Assembly: GCA_018340805.1 (NCBI GenBank)
Contig: JACMZG010001914.1
Coordinates: 28,725,506-28,789,505, forward strand
Length of the DNA: 64,000 bases
Origin: Microvelia longipes
Lineage: Eukaryota > Arthropoda > Insecta > Hemiptera > Veliidae
Reading direction: 5' to 3'
Positions 36,584-49,678 of this stretch are shown here, in pieces (position 1 is the stretch's first letter; each line of letters opens with the position of its first letter). The translations under genes and the position numbers were made by a program. Below the pieces are notes generated by a model. That model searched no databases, was not told where the DNA came from, and was given only the letters and a program-made list of their open reading frames with translations.

Positions 36584-36804
36584 TATGCAACAAGGGATGA
36601 AAGTAAGTTTTACAGCTCAAGTTAAAGTTCCGTCCTAAGGCAGCGCCGAAGGAGAAAACTTCATTAGCTCACGAGGCCGGTAGGCCGAGGGAGATAAACT
36701 AGTTAGCTCCCGAGGCTTGCCGAGGGAGTTAACTAACATTTTGGCTCCCGAGGCTTGACGAGGGAGATAATACTAGAGCTGAAAACTTTCATCCCTTGTT
36801 GCAT
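36584..36804. mobile_element. 221-bp MITE-like element with CCCGAGG internal repeats
   Basis: The ends ATGCAACAAGGGATGAAAGT and their complement give about 28-bp terminal inverted repeats, with one or two mismatches. Inside, three to four copies of GCTCCCGAGGCTTGCCGAGG-type sequence alternate with GGAGATAAACTAGTTAG. The interior is far more GC-rich than its surroundings. No coding capacity and no clear target-site duplication were seen. Confidence 0.65.
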
Positions 36805-38411
36805 ATTAAATTTTATCTACGACTAGAGAACTAATACTAACAACTATTAATATATTCTTCAGCTCCTTAATTGTTATTGTGTTAGTTTAGTTTATTCTTA
36901 CCATGTCAATTACTCTGATGAAGAGAAAATAAAGCCACTATCTTCACATTATTTTATTGTAAGCTGTCAATAGAATAATGTGTAATACTATATTTGTAAT
37001 TTAAACATTAGCGTGTGTATATTGTATATTCTACCCGTAGTACCAACATAACACCGGAAAAAATTTCCTAAAATTCCTAAAAATTTTACTAAAAAATTCT
37101 GTCAAGTTGGCAACACTTTCACTTTTCCTCCCTAGGGAGTAAAAGTACATTTACAGTGTGAGATAACAAGACTGTAAGTAGAACTTACAATACAAGGAGT
37201 AAATAAAAAATTATTACAATCTGGCTATTGTAATATTTTTTCGAAGGGTCAACTTTTATTGGTATCGTTTCAGCGAATTTAAAAAAATACTGAGCTATAT
37301 TAAAAGTACTACAGTTTTTTTGTTTTATTTTCCTTTTAGCGAATTTCCAATGTCAAAATGAGCCTATTTTATATGTTGATCTTGTATTTTCATTGAATTC
37401 CGTTATTTGTAGTTTATTGTTCCTTGCTGTTTTTAATAACACTGTGTAATTATTATGGAAATTAGTTTCTTTCTTTTATTTTAGTTTATTTCTTTGTTTT
37501 AAACAATACTAAGAAGTTTAAGTGATCTGAAGAGAGAGAGAGAGAGAGTGAGAGAGATGGTTGCTGGGAGCATTGACTTTAAGGTAATATTATCATAACC
37601 TCGTCTCTTCATAGCTTTTTTCTCATTATCATCTTTTGCTTTTTTTCAGAAAACTCTGTTCTTTTAAAATTAAAATGTAAATTAATATTATTGGAAAGGG
37701 AAAAAGCTAGACGAAAGAATGAGGAAAAAATAATTTTGTTGCTTTTTTTCTAAAAAAGAACAATTTCGATTTCAGACTTTTAGTGGGAGAGAGTTTTTTT
37801 AGGACGAGTTTCTAATCAGAAAGCCCCGGAAATTTTAATAAGCCCCTTGCTCCTTACCAACCCTTCGGTGGGGATTCCGCTTCTTCGTTCCCAAGAGAGG
37901 CTGCGACCAAATCACATTTTTTTTTCTTTTCCTTCCAATCAGAATTAAAATGACGCTCTTGGTTCTTTTTTTTTTTGAAATTTTGAATAGATATTTTTAT
38001 TAAAATCTTAAAAATTATTATCTTATAATAAATAGCACTGACTCTTATAACTGGAAGTAAGGGTTGCACTGCCTAAGATATTGTAGTACAATTGCGCTAC
38101 CGTTCCTACGCAGTAAAACATCTATAAGCCTACCAAGAAACAAAATAAGTTCATTTTCCTTTGGGAATTCGCTAAAATTGTAGGATTGCGCTGATATTGC
38201 TTAGCAATAACATAGACTTTAATAAAAACCTCTCATGTGTGATGTTTCCTACCAATAATATACTTCTATTACTTATTGCGTATATACTATTACTAATAGT
38301 TGACACATTAGTCAAAACTAAAAAAGAAAAAGAAAAAAAGAGTTGTGGAGTTTCAAGTAATGAAATAAAACAAGGGTCTGTCCACTAATGATGTATGTTT
38401 GACATAGCCAG

Positions 38412-38429
38412 CTTTCAGATCATCATTAG
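38412..38429 (-). ncRNA. broken hammerhead-like core, element B left arm
   Basis: On the minus strand this reads CTAATGATGATCTGAAAG. The conserved CTGATGA has become CTAATGA and the loop and far arm of helix II are deleted. Catalysis is not expected. Confidence 0.5.
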
Positions 38430-38572
38430 CGGCGAGCCGTGGAGAAAAAAGAGTTTTGTCTGGAGGCGTGTAACTGACAAAAGCAACAAGCTTGTAGCTT
38501 TGTAGTCAGCTACAACCCTCTAGAAAAAACTGTAACAGCTGTATCCTGACTTTTATTCGCTGCTTACCGGCA

Positions 38573-38598
38573 CTGATGATTATCTGTTAAGATTGAAA
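38573..38598 (+). ncRNA. hammerhead-like core, element B right arm
   Basis: CTGATGA (38573-38579), TTATCT, loop GTTA, AGATT, GAAA (38595-38598). Four of the five helix II positions pair. The core strands are canonical. Confidence 0.55.
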
Positions 38599-39387
38599 GC
38601 TGGCTATGTCAAATTTACATCATTATTGGGGATACTCTGTTTTATTCCAATAAAAGTGAATAGGTTGTGATAAGATAACTACACTGACCTCGACAGTTCT
38701 TGGAATTACCATGTTGCTTGAGGCAATTGTTTTTTAACTTGTTGCGTTAAGGTCTAGTTGATCTCGCTATAATAATAATCGTTTTTACTCTATGATTAAT
38801 TTAATTTTGGATCTAGGTAAGCAAAAACAAACTAAGCGTGCAACATTTGTTTGTTTGTTTATTACATCTTAAACGCCAACAATTGACGAACCATCTTATA
38901 CGGCGCAGCTATTAACATGCTGTTGCAACATTGTTGGCCTATTCTGTTTGACGAACCTCGAAGTGTAAGATCGAGTAATATTCTTTAGAGAATTTAAATA
39001 ATAACAAATTTTGTCAATTTCCTTTGTTAAAATTACTGTATATCACCTCACTTACTTTACTATTTTGTTTAATTAAAGTAAATATTATAACTATTAGGGT
39101 TAGTTAATTAATTAATCTAGTTTTAGACAACAAAAAATTATAAACGTAGTTAATCAACTTTTTATACAGATTTTATTTTAAAGATACACTTTATTTTGGT
39201 TTACTATTTTTATACAGATGTATACTATAAATAAATAAAAAAACTAATAAGTCATGTTAAATTTGTTTCACCGATGGCAATTTAAATAAATACGATCTAA
39301 TTAATAAATACTCTTGTGTAAATTGTATGATATAAAGTCATCGAGACAATATCTATGCTATAAAGAGATCAAGTAAATGAAAAATAA

Positions 39388-39428
39388 AACTTTTGATCTT
39401 TTTAGATTGATGATCTCATCAGGTTTTA
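39388..39428 (-). ncRNA. degenerate hammerhead-like sequence
   Basis: On the minus strand: CTGATGA, GATC, a 13-base loop, GATC, then AAAA where GAAA is expected. The helix II arms pair perfectly, but the catalytic G of GAAA is replaced. Nearby A/T-rich sequence resembles the tail of element A. It could be a decayed Penelope terminus or coincidence. Confidence 0.25.
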
Positions 39429-41547
39429 ATATTATTTTATATTCATCAGAGTTTATTCATCCGATAACATATTATGGATTAAAAATCAATCAAAAACAGG
39501 AGAGGGATTAAAAAACCCCAAAGAACAACTATTAAGTTTAAAATAAAATAGAGAGATTTTTTTTCGGAAAAGCTTCATCCATTAATCCTTCTCATCTGGC
39601 TCGGACGGCAATATTGACTCCGGATTATTGTTTTAATTAATCTGACAGAATATCCCGAGCCTTTTCCTATTTTCAGGGTTGAAAACGGGGGTTTTTTCAA
39701 CCGGACTCAACCCCCCTTTCCTATTCGAATAAATTACAATGTGAAATTTACTTAGTAAAAACGGAATCGCGCTAGAGAATTTGAAGCTTGGGTTAAATTT
39801 CTATGGTAGTCTCACCTTATTCCTCCTTGTCCATTAATCATTCCCCCTCTACCGGTGCTATTTAACTAAAATTTTCTCTCTATTTCACTGAACCAAAACT
39901 CTGTAATTAGTGACTATTAATTTGCCCTCCCAGAATTTAATTATAAAACAGAAATCTGGACCATTATCGTATCAACCCCTTCCTTCCTTCTCTCACCCTC
40001 CCCCCACCCCCTTTAACATCAAACTGTTTTATTCTATTAACTAACATCAGTTGAGCTGTTAATAAATAGTATGAAGGTATTTTATTGACATTTATCTTTG
40101 CGTCATCTGTTTTAAAATTTCAATCTTCGAAAATTTGAATGAACCTTAGCACAAAAATCGACCTTATAAATCTCCAGATCCTTTATAAAATGTGTATGAC
40201 GTCATCAACCAATCAAATCGGATTTAAAATGTTAAAAAATCATTTAAATATGAATGTATAAACATGTATTTTTAACACACATATAGACAATGTTAAATTT
40301 TGTTTTGTTATTATGATTAGTTCTGTTTTTATAGAACTTTATTTATTTTAACAAATTTATCACATTTTACTGCTAATAAAATTGAAAATTTACTAATTTT
40401 GTGAAAATATATATTACTTATATACTTTATTGCGACAAACTACTACAGGACAAGAACCAATTGGCCACAAAGTGGTTTCGTAATGGGGGGGGGGGAGCAA
40501 AGTGGGTGGCCTCTAGCGCTATCGCCGCGCAGCGTCCAAGCTCCGCGTAATAAACATTCTTCATTTCTTTTTTATTCACCCTTTATCCATTCATTTGTAT
40601 GCTCATAATTCGTCATTGATACATCAATTTTATTCTGGGTGAAAAGTTGGTTTGAGGAGACATTCTTAATAAATAAACAATACAAAACTTGCATACCTTA
40701 TAGATTTATTCTGACTTTATATCTCGTTGTGACGAATTTCTAGTTATAAAATTTTCTTGACGATAAAAAACGACTTCACAGTTGACTTCATTTCCTTTCT
40801 ATCTGCTTAATTTCTGAGAAAAAATACACTTTAAACCCATTCATGGAAATTACTCTGGAAAAAAGAAACCCGAAAAATTATCAATGAATATCACAAGCTG
40901 AAAATGAACTACAAGAACCATAATTTTTCGATTGCTTTAACCTGTAATTGTCGACTTTAATCAAATTATTTCGAGAAATGTACCCTGAAAAAGATCATTC
41001 TGGTGCTAAGCCGACCGAATCGTCGCCTTTTTTTGAAGACTTGTATTAAGAATAAAAAAAATCAATTTACCATCGCTAATTCTATTTTCCAATTATACAG
41101 CTTTGAATTTTTTAGTGGGACAGTAGAATTGCAAGAAACTATTAAAATAATAACGAGGAACGCGTATTGTTTTTCTTTTTTAACGTTTTTTTTTTGGCTT
41201 TGGCATTTGAAAATCATTCGTGCAAGAAATCAAAACTGTTTTTAGATGTTTATATGTATTAATTATTTTTATTCCTTTCTTTTTTCATTTCCTTTTTGTA
41301 TTTATTTTTTTCTTTTCTCAATCATATAAGAATTATTATTTTGCTTAATTTATTAAATTGTTATTTTTTACGATAAACTTAAAAGTACAAACATTAAAGT
41401 GCATCATTTTAACGTATAATTTAAATAATAAATTTATGTATTCCTTACTCTCATAAGATTAATTTTTTTGTGATAAATATCATAAAATTATGTGAATCTA
41501 TTCACAAGATAAATATTTCGTGAAATGAAGGTTAGAAGAGGATATTT

Positions 41548-41607
41548 TTACTTTTACTCTTTTATACCATTGGTATATAGGAAAAGTATTGTGTTTGCAA
41601 AAAATAG
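41548..41607 (+). repeat. 5S-like family, 5' end fragment
   Basis: ACTTTTACTCTTTTATACC, then GGTATATAGGAAAAGTATTG and TGTTTGCAAAAAAT match the family start. The rest is absent. Confidence 0.5.
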
Positions 41608-41922
41608 TTTTACAATATTATTTCGTTATAATAATTGATTTTAGTGTTACAATAGTTTTGCTTACAATTTATCATTGTTATTTTTTTTTGTTACCTAATA
41701 TGCTTTTTATACGTCTCCAATGAACGATATGCTTGTGCTTTTGTCCTGCTGACGTGTTTATTTATTTATATTTCTAAATTTTGGTTTACAAATTTTCTTA
41801 ATTTTTTTTAGGAAATAGGAGTCATATTAGTGTTTTCCCCTGACTCAAATCTCACTCAACTAATCCATCCCAGAGTTGGTACACACTTAATCATCTAGGA
41901 AGCACACCCGTACATAGCGGCA

Positions 41923-42520
41923 CATATGACTAGTTCACAGTGTGCCTTAGTTCATCTTGCCCAACCAGCTTTTATCCAAATTCACCGATCTGGTTAGTGT
42001 CGCGACTAGCTCACAGTGTTAGATCATCCAGACCAGCTAGACTCTGGCTAGGCTCAGCGCTGTGGCTAGCGCCAACCACCAGTCCATAAATGTGCTCATA
42101 GTTCATCTAGTCTTACTAGCTTCTCTGATCACATTAGTCTCACTTGGCTTAGCAGCTTTAGTTGACGGGAGCTGGATACGTTTTGCATATGGTTAGCTGG
42201 CTCATATGACTAGTTCACAGAGTGCCTTAGTTCATCTAGTTAGTAGTCATAGTTCATCTAGTTAATAGTCATCAAGTTCATCTAGCCCAACCAGCTTTTA
42301 TCCAAACTCACCGATCTGGTTAGTGCCTGCGACTAGTTTTTAGTGCCTTAGCACTGGTCTGGTGATCATCCAGACCAGCTATACTCTGGCTAGGCTTACT
42401 GCTGTGTCTAGCGCCGACCACCAGTTCACAAGTGTGCTCATAGTTCGTATAGTCTTACTAGCTCCTCTGATCACATAAGTCTCACTTGCTTAGTAGCTTT
42501 AGTTGATGGTACTGGATACT
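41923..42520. repeat. CTAG-rich tandem duplication (~270-320-bp unit)
   Basis: CATATGACTAGTTCACAG begins at 41923 and again at 42203. Both copies then run through GCCCAACCAGCTTTTATCC, ACCGATCTGGTTAGTG, CATCCAGACCAGCTA, GACTCTGGCTAGGCT-type sequence, AGCGCC(A/G)ACCACCAGT and CTCTGATCACAT. The second copy has a short extra duplication of AGTTCATCTAGTTA. CTAG tetranucleotides are unusually frequent. The stretch is less AT-rich than its surroundings and encodes no long frame. Confidence 0.75.
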
Positions 42521-45500
42521 TTTAGAGATTTTTTTTTTTAAAAAGCAAATAAGGTGGTGTAAATATTGACGGTAATTATTTCTTCATTTAACTTCTTGGA
42601 TTTTATTTTTAAACTTAAAAACAGAAAGCTAGAAGAGAAAAATATATTTAAAAGGAAGGGATTATTAGATAAAGTACAGTATAATACTTCCTCCTAGTTT
42701 TAGACCACTTGTTAAGACCTCTTTCCATAAAATTGAAAGCCTTTGGATGTTGCTTGGACGCCCCTTCCCTCCTATTATTATGCAGATTGGCACCGAATCC
42801 AGCCTACCGAGCTTCAGGAAACCTTTTTACTCACCTTTACATTGCTTATTTTAAATTTAAATATTTTCTATTTAACAGAATACCCTGTTAGGTCCGTAAT
42901 ATACATATTTACCTTTAGGTTTCCTTTAGGAATGGAAGCACTGTGCTAACTTTTCCCCTCCCAACTCAGTCATTATAATTTTTTTCACTTTCTTTTTTGT
43001 GTTGGAAATTAAATTCGAGCGACTTCATAATACTTGAACCCTACTCTCTCCGTTTGTTTAAAGAATTGAATGCGAGGAACGAGATGAAATTAAAGGATTG
43101 TAAAAAAAGGAAGCGGACCCAAAAAATTATATAAATGTAGTAGAGTTTCATTAAAAATGAATCCCCCATTTTTTATCACATAATTATTAAATTTAAAATA
43201 TTTAGATGTCCAAATTACTTAATTTAAACTGTTAAATATTACAAAATTAACGAATGTTGGCTAGAAAGTCATTAAGATCTCATTCATTAAATCATCAAGC
43301 CCCTGGTCGCTTTGCGTTATTTTTAGATCAAAATTCTTTAAAAACATACTGATAGGACATATTTTTCTTCTTGTATTTAAATACCTTGGCAAAGAAAAAC
43401 AGATTACTCTAGGACTTGTTTTATAGCCAGAAATCAAATTTAAGTGGTCAGCCATTGGAACCTTAGACTCTTCAGGAACCATAATTATGGTCAGAATAAA
43501 ATCGATAATAAAAAGTTATTCTATTTATATTAAGTAAATGAAGTTTTAATTATTATCCATCGCATAAATTCTTTAATTATCTGTGTTGTATAATGTAATT
43601 TAATTTTATTTTAATTTTTTATAATTTGATTTTACACTGAAAATGTGCTCTGATGGAGGTTGTAGAGGGATGGAAAGTTTTAGTCTCCTTCTAGGAAGAC
43701 TAGTAGGATTTAGTACCGTTATGGTACCCTTTGAAAACTGTCTCACTTCTAGACCCCTTATCACTCACTGTGTTGTTTTATGTAAGTCCTCCCTCTAAGT
43801 ATTAGTCTCTTTGGCCTAACATTTCATTGTCCCCAAATGACACCTCAACCCTTGTTCTTCCATTTATTACATTATCCAAGCAAATTCATTAAAATACATT
43901 TTTTTAAGTAACTCTACCTGTTTACAAAAGTATGATAGTTCACATTAAATATGCTTTGGTAATGTACTAAAAATAAATAAGAATAGTTAATTTATAAAGG
44001 GAATTTAATGAAGCTTGACTAACACGTTTATTCCAGTGGGATAACTAGTATTATTTACTGTCCTAGAAATCTTTTCACTGTTCTATAGTATCAACTTGGG
44101 ACCATTTTTGGCACCGACGTATAAATAAATGTCTTAAATTATCATTTTTAACTTTTTAAAATATAATTTATTGTTGAGTTCGAGGAAGCAGCCATTAAAT
44201 GTTTAATAAACCAGAAAAAAATTAATGTAATTTGTCCAATTTTGTTAGATAAAATAGGGCAAATACTTGAAATGTAGTTTAATGCCTTTGCTATAAGCAA
44301 AGACTTAAACTGCATTTGAAAAAAATGACTCAGAATAAAGACTATTGAAAATGTCACTGTCATTCAGTGGCAATCTGTTAATTGTATAATATTTAGTATA
44401 TCAGTCATTCTTTTGTTGTTCAAGTTATTGGGATTAGTTCATTTTCTAATAAAGACTCACTAGGCGGGGTGTCGTTTTCTTTGAAAATTCACTGTACTCA
44501 AGTCGTCAAGCACCAGGTTTGCTTAGCAGATAAGGAACCGATAACCTCTTATTCCTTACTAATTTTCTAAACGAGTGGATTTTACTTTCATCAAAAATTA
44601 TGGGTGACGCAGACACTAAACAACATAATCGCCTGAACATAATAACTGACAGCTACCGTGATTAAAACAAAATGTATTAAACTGCCTCTAAATTAAGACG
44701 TATTAAAACGGCTAAGAAGGATAATTCTGTTATGATTTTGATTTCGGATATTTAAGATTACCACAATACTGTCCTTAACTACCTGAGGTTGTAAGTGAGG
44801 AAAAGAAAAGATGAATAAATTGAAGTGAACTATTTCTGTCAGAAAGATTTGCACCTGATCCCTCACACACCTGACGCTTTTGCATTACACAATACCGGGT
44901 TGCCTTTTGTGTACAAAATAAATCAAGGCTTTAAAGGTAGTTTTTTTACTTAACAACAAAACTCCTTTATCCAGGTTCATTCAGCCACATCATATTACCT
45001 TTACAACCTGACAAAACAATGATATAAAAAATTTAGGGTTTACTAGGGTATAAAAGGGTTGAATTTTTTGTTCAAAAATTTTGAAAAGATTTAATATGAC
45101 ATGTTTATTCGCGAAGTATCTATAGTGTTTAGAGACTTTTTTTGGTAAGTCATTGTAATTTGATCCTAACATATTTGGTACGTAAAAAATAGTTTCAAAC
45201 AATTTTCTTCTTTATAGAAAGCCAAATTTTACATTAAATTGGTTGGGATTAGACCTGCAGGTGATTAAACGGTTTACATATGACACTTTTGGGATCGAAA
45301 CCAGTTATATGTTCAAATCTATGTATTGTACTTTATGATAGTTGGTAAAATATTTATCAAGAAGGGAATATTCTATTCATACTTAAGTCATACCTAGCTT
45401 TATATGTCAATACATTCAAATCTTTGTCCCTTCGAGAGCTAAAAATTGTTTAGACTGCCTAGTTTTATACACTAGAAGAAAGAGGGAGTGGTTAAACCTT

Positions 45501-45660
45501 AATAAGTACATCTTGATGCAGTTTTACTATTTTCTGACGGTATTGTAACACTATTACTACAGTATGTTCCGCCGAAGCAAGTAATGTTGTAATAATAGTA
45601 AGAGTTGGGAGGTCAAGCCTGGTAAGTAGACGTCTTTTTCACCAAATCCCGTTCAAATTA
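42520..45660. other. no recognisable gene
   Basis: Only short frames without motifs. A piece at 44461-44482 (GGCGGGGTGTCGTTTTC) is complementary to a motif in the 34-kb dispersed repeat. Confidence 0.4.
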
Positions 45661-45666
45661 TGGTAA

Positions 45667-46080
45667 TTTCTTGCACCTGAATCCAATGAGGCTATCGTTT
45701 TCCATCCTATATCCTTAAGAGACTGTCATTTCTTGCACCTGAATCCAATGAGGCTCGTTTTCCATCCTATATCCTTAAGAGACTGTCGTTTCTTGCACCT
45801 GAATCCAATGAGGCTATCGTTTTCCATCCTATATCCTTAAGAGACTGTCATTTCTTGCACCTGAATCCAATGAGGCTCGTTTTCCATCCTATATCCTTAA
45901 GAGACTGTCGTTTCTTGCACCTGAATCCAATGAGGCTATCGTTTTCCATCATATATCCTTAAGAGACTGTCATTTCTTGCACCTAAATCCAATGAGGCTA
46001 TCGTTTTCCATCCTACATCCTTAAAAGACTGTCATTTCTTGCACCTAAATTAGATGGGGCCATCGTTCCTTCTTCTATTC
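45667..46080. repeat. 60/62-bp minisatellite with dimeric organisation
   Basis: Seven units begin TTTCTTGCACCTGAATCC at 45667, 45729, 45789, 45851, 45911, 45973 and 46035, giving spacings 62, 60, 62, 60, 62, 62. The 60-bp form has GGCTCG instead of GGCTATCG and follows CTGTCA; the 62-bp form follows CTGTCG. A 122-bp dimer has therefore been copied, and the last units have diverged. Confidence 0.85.
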
Positions 46081-46089
46081 TATAGAAAT

Positions 46090-49000
46090 GGTCGTTAGAA
46101 GACATTATATTATCAAAGAAATTTCATCAAAGGAAGGTGATTGTGTTCACTGTGAACCTAGGAGAGGATATTTACCTGTCAAAGACGTGAGTTAAAAATT
46201 CTCTCTACTGTCTGATAGTATCTTTATTAACATATATTATCTATCAATTACACATGTATGTAGGCATTTACATTCACAATAGTATATCTACCTAACTTTA
46301 AACAATGTATTTTGAACTTAACATCCTCATGTAATATCGGTCAAGGCTGTGAAACTTAATTACTCCACGTGTTGTACATTCAGTAATCTAGAGTATAATG
46401 AGTTTAGAAATACTGAAATCATCGTGTTTTGCATTTTGTCGAACAATAATCAATTATTATAATTATTAGCATAATTACGACTTCAAAATTAATGTCATAC
46501 CATTGTCATTGTTTTATTCCGCTCAGAAAGTGAGATGGTGGTAAAGAGATGTATCATGAGAGATAGTTAGACACAAAAAGATAGAGAGAGAATGAGGTGA
46601 ATACATAAAGAAAGACGAAAAAAAGGTTTAATTGATGAACAGTAAAATTCTTTACAATTATTAAAAGATTATAGACAAATAGAATAAATAAAAGTGGAGA
46701 TAGATAGATAGATAAAAAGTTAATTACGGCATAAAAATGGGAAAAACAGATGTAAAGATAGATATGGAAGGAAAAATGGAGATATAACAAATTTGAGAGA
46801 AAGATCGATTGAGAGGTATTAGTATTATGATTAAATGATTAAAGTTAGATGCAGAAATAAAGACAGAGAAATTTGCAGACATATAGATGATAAAAATAGA
46901 GATAGATACAACTACTACATGAATACATTATTAAAACTATTTTCATTAGGGTCTGAAAGTTTAAAAAACTAATGAACAATAGTTTGAAACAATCGCTATG
47001 AATTCTAAATCGCTTGGAGATGTTTGTCTTTATATTTGGCGTCCTTGAAGGAATTATTCAGTATGCTCTTATTATATTCACGACGTGCATATGTATGACT
47101 TGAGCAATATGAAATTATTCATATAAAGTAATGTAGAATGATGCTAATTGGAATGAATATTTTATTTTTGATGTATTGTACACGTTATTGTGTTTATAGC
47201 TTATATAGAAGGATAAAATAATGATATTATGATAATTGTGTATCATTAATAATATTTTCTGATGTTTAGAATTGTAAATGATAATATTAAAATTAAATTT
47301 TCCTTGAAAAAATTTACTTGAAAATGTTGTAAATTGTTGTAAGTTATAAAACTTTGAATAACTTTTAAGCTAAATATTTAGCTACCTTCTATTAAAAAGA
47401 TTATTTTAAAATACTGGCAATGTTTAAGGAGAAAAGTTTTCGGGTTATCTCTTCTAAAGGAAGCAATTGGATTTTGATACTCTTTTTAAAAAGTTAAAGT
47501 AAATGTTTTTGCTCAACTGTTATTGCGAAGTTGGCTCTAGTTTGAGCTATAAAGTAGGATTTTGTCAATATTATCTGGGAATCAGTCTTGGTTCTAAATG
47601 GGGAAAGTTGTGCTCGAGGTTTATAGGTAGTGTAATTTCTGTTTCACCCTAGCGGAAAAGTCTGCCGTCCTTACCCCCTTCAAACAGCAAGTAGTTATCT
47701 GTTAAAGCACGGCTGCTTTCCTATCTCCAAAAATAAAGAGTCTTTTTAGTAGATCCCTGGGGACAAAACGAGCTATTGCTTCCTCCTTAGTCGTATACGT
47801 TTTATCAAGCGAATTCGATGCCTTTCCCTATGGATTCACTTTGAAGACCTTATTAAAAGGATAAGAAACTGAATCTGTGACCTCGGACAACGTTGAATCT
47901 GAGACCCTTATAAAAATCCAAGGATGGAAAAAATATAAGAAAGAATCTTTTCTAGCGAGAGTCATTTCTCTCGCTTCAAAAAATCCGACAGCCATCACGG
48001 ACCAAGATTGGGTCGGGAGTACCCGATATCAACATTGTCTGAAAGACATTGCTAGAAATGTCCCTTAGAGACCTTGCAGTTTATTTTCTTTTTCTTACAG
48101 CGACAATACTCTTATTTTTAAGTTCCCTTTTTCGGATTGACTTTTTTTTATCGTGCTTGTTCGTCGAATCAAAGTTTGAGATTCCAAGGTTTTCAATATA
48201 GTAATTTTTTTCTTTTCGATTTTCTTTTATTACTATTTTTCCAGTGAGAGTTTTTATAGATCTTCTAAAAGGAGAAACATGGACTTCTTTGTGCCCTCTT
48301 TTTAAAGGATACAAATGGAAGAAGTCTCGAAAACCTTATTAGATTTCGAACCATTACCTTTTTTGACATCTGGTTTTATAGAAATTGAAATCAATCCCGT
48401 CACTGATTTTTTTAAAAGCACTTTTATTATCTTACTACGTTTCGCTAAAGAGAATAATAAAAATATAATCAAATTTTGATCGAAATAACATGTAATATAA
48501 TGATGATGAAATAATAATGATTTAAATGATTCTCTATTTAAATTTAAAAATTATAAGTGTAAAAAATTTAAGATATGTCACAATATCATTAATAAAAATT
48601 GCAAATTGAGTGTCTTTTTATACTTTAAATTAACTTGAATCACGTTATGCGCAAATGTGTCCATTCCCTTGGCGCTCCCGAAATGAAAATTTTTGGACAT
48701 TTTACTAACAGCTAAGGCTCTTTTTAGGACTTTTTCCCAAATTTTAAAAAAATTGCTTTTTCAAAATTAGCAGTTTACTTGCTTATAATTACATCTTTTA
48801 ATTTTCCAGAAATATGTAGAACCCAATCAAAAATATCAAGTTTAGCCTCATAAACACCACCAAAATAAAAAAAAAATCCTAAGCAGAATATTATGTACTG
48901 CCATTTTTGCAGTCTAAGAAATGTCAAAATATTACATTTTTTGGAAAACTTAATGTTACTACTATATGGCTGCACCGAATGGGCTAAAAATCTGAATTTT

Positions 49001-49420
49001 TTCTTCTTTCTATAGTGCTTACATGTAAGAAAAATTATATTAAAATTGAAGTTATATCGTGTTTTGATTTGACCGGTGTCGATTTCATATTGAATGACTG
49101 TAATATATTATATATTACTTAATTATCAATTATTCAATAGCCAACTTAGTAATTAACTTTAAGTAAGTATAGAATTAAAAAGTAAGAAAAATTAGGTAGA
49201 ACTAGATTTTTTCAATATTTAGGTGGAAAATAAAGTTCAGTTAAAATTGTGTAAATTTTTGTCTTAATCATACTAGTGAAATATTTAAGTGGTTCTATTA
49301 ATAATATCTTATTCCTTATTTTGACTGACAACATTATACTTCGTAGTTAAATTTTATTTTTTCTATATTTTTCTACGACAGAGCAATGTAGCAAAGATAA
49401 AATTATACAAATGTAAAGAT
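46090..49420. other. no recognisable gene
   Basis: Includes a purine-rich GATA/AGATAGA stretch near 46560-46920 and AT-rich DNA. A 63-codon frame at 47877 has no recognisable motif and no supporting context. Confidence 0.4.
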
Positions 49421-49476
49421 AAAGGTAAACAGCATTTGTCTTTCCACAACGATATAATATAATATACATAGCCAGC

Positions 49477-49501
49477 TTTCGACCATAACGATCATCATCA
49501 G
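49477..49501 (-). ncRNA. hammerhead-like core, element C left arm
   Basis: Minus strand: CTGATGA, T, GATC, loop GTTAT, GGTC, GAAA. Helix II pairs with one T-G wobble. The core strands are canonical. Confidence 0.6.
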
Positions 49502-49653
49502 TACCGGTGATATGAGTCTAATTCTTCTTGGCTGGTTTCTTAGGCCACGGATTTTAGCAGACTCTGCTATAAGCCGATAACTCTCTGTACCTGGAGTCTA
49601 TAAGCCGGGTCCTAAGAAACCAGCCAAGAAGAATTAGACTCATCTCATCGGCA

Positions 49654-49678
49654 CTGATGATGATCGTTATGGTCGAAA
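49654..49678 (+). ncRNA. hammerhead-like core, element C right arm
   Basis: CTGATGA (49654-49660), T, GATC, GTTAT, GGTC, GAAA (49675-49678), identical to the left-arm core. A transcript of the whole element would contain one ribozyme and the complement of the other, so the two compete for pairing. Confidence 0.6.

Larger units (their letters stand above)
38362..38647. mobile_element. inverted pair of Penelope-type termini (element B)
   Basis: The left arm (about 38362-38432) and right arm (about 38567-38647) are inverted copies sharing AATGATGTA, TTGACATAGCCAGCTTTCA and a hammerhead-like core. The spacer of about 135 bp is different sequence. The terminal sequence (GAAAGCTGGCTATGTC) matches element C but not element A, so at least two Penelope lineages are represented. 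Confidence 0.65.

Noticed and set aside
36917..36935. CTGATGA followed by GAAA as a hammerhead
   Set aside because: Only three bases separate the two strands, leaving no room for helix II, and no Penelope-like flank is present.
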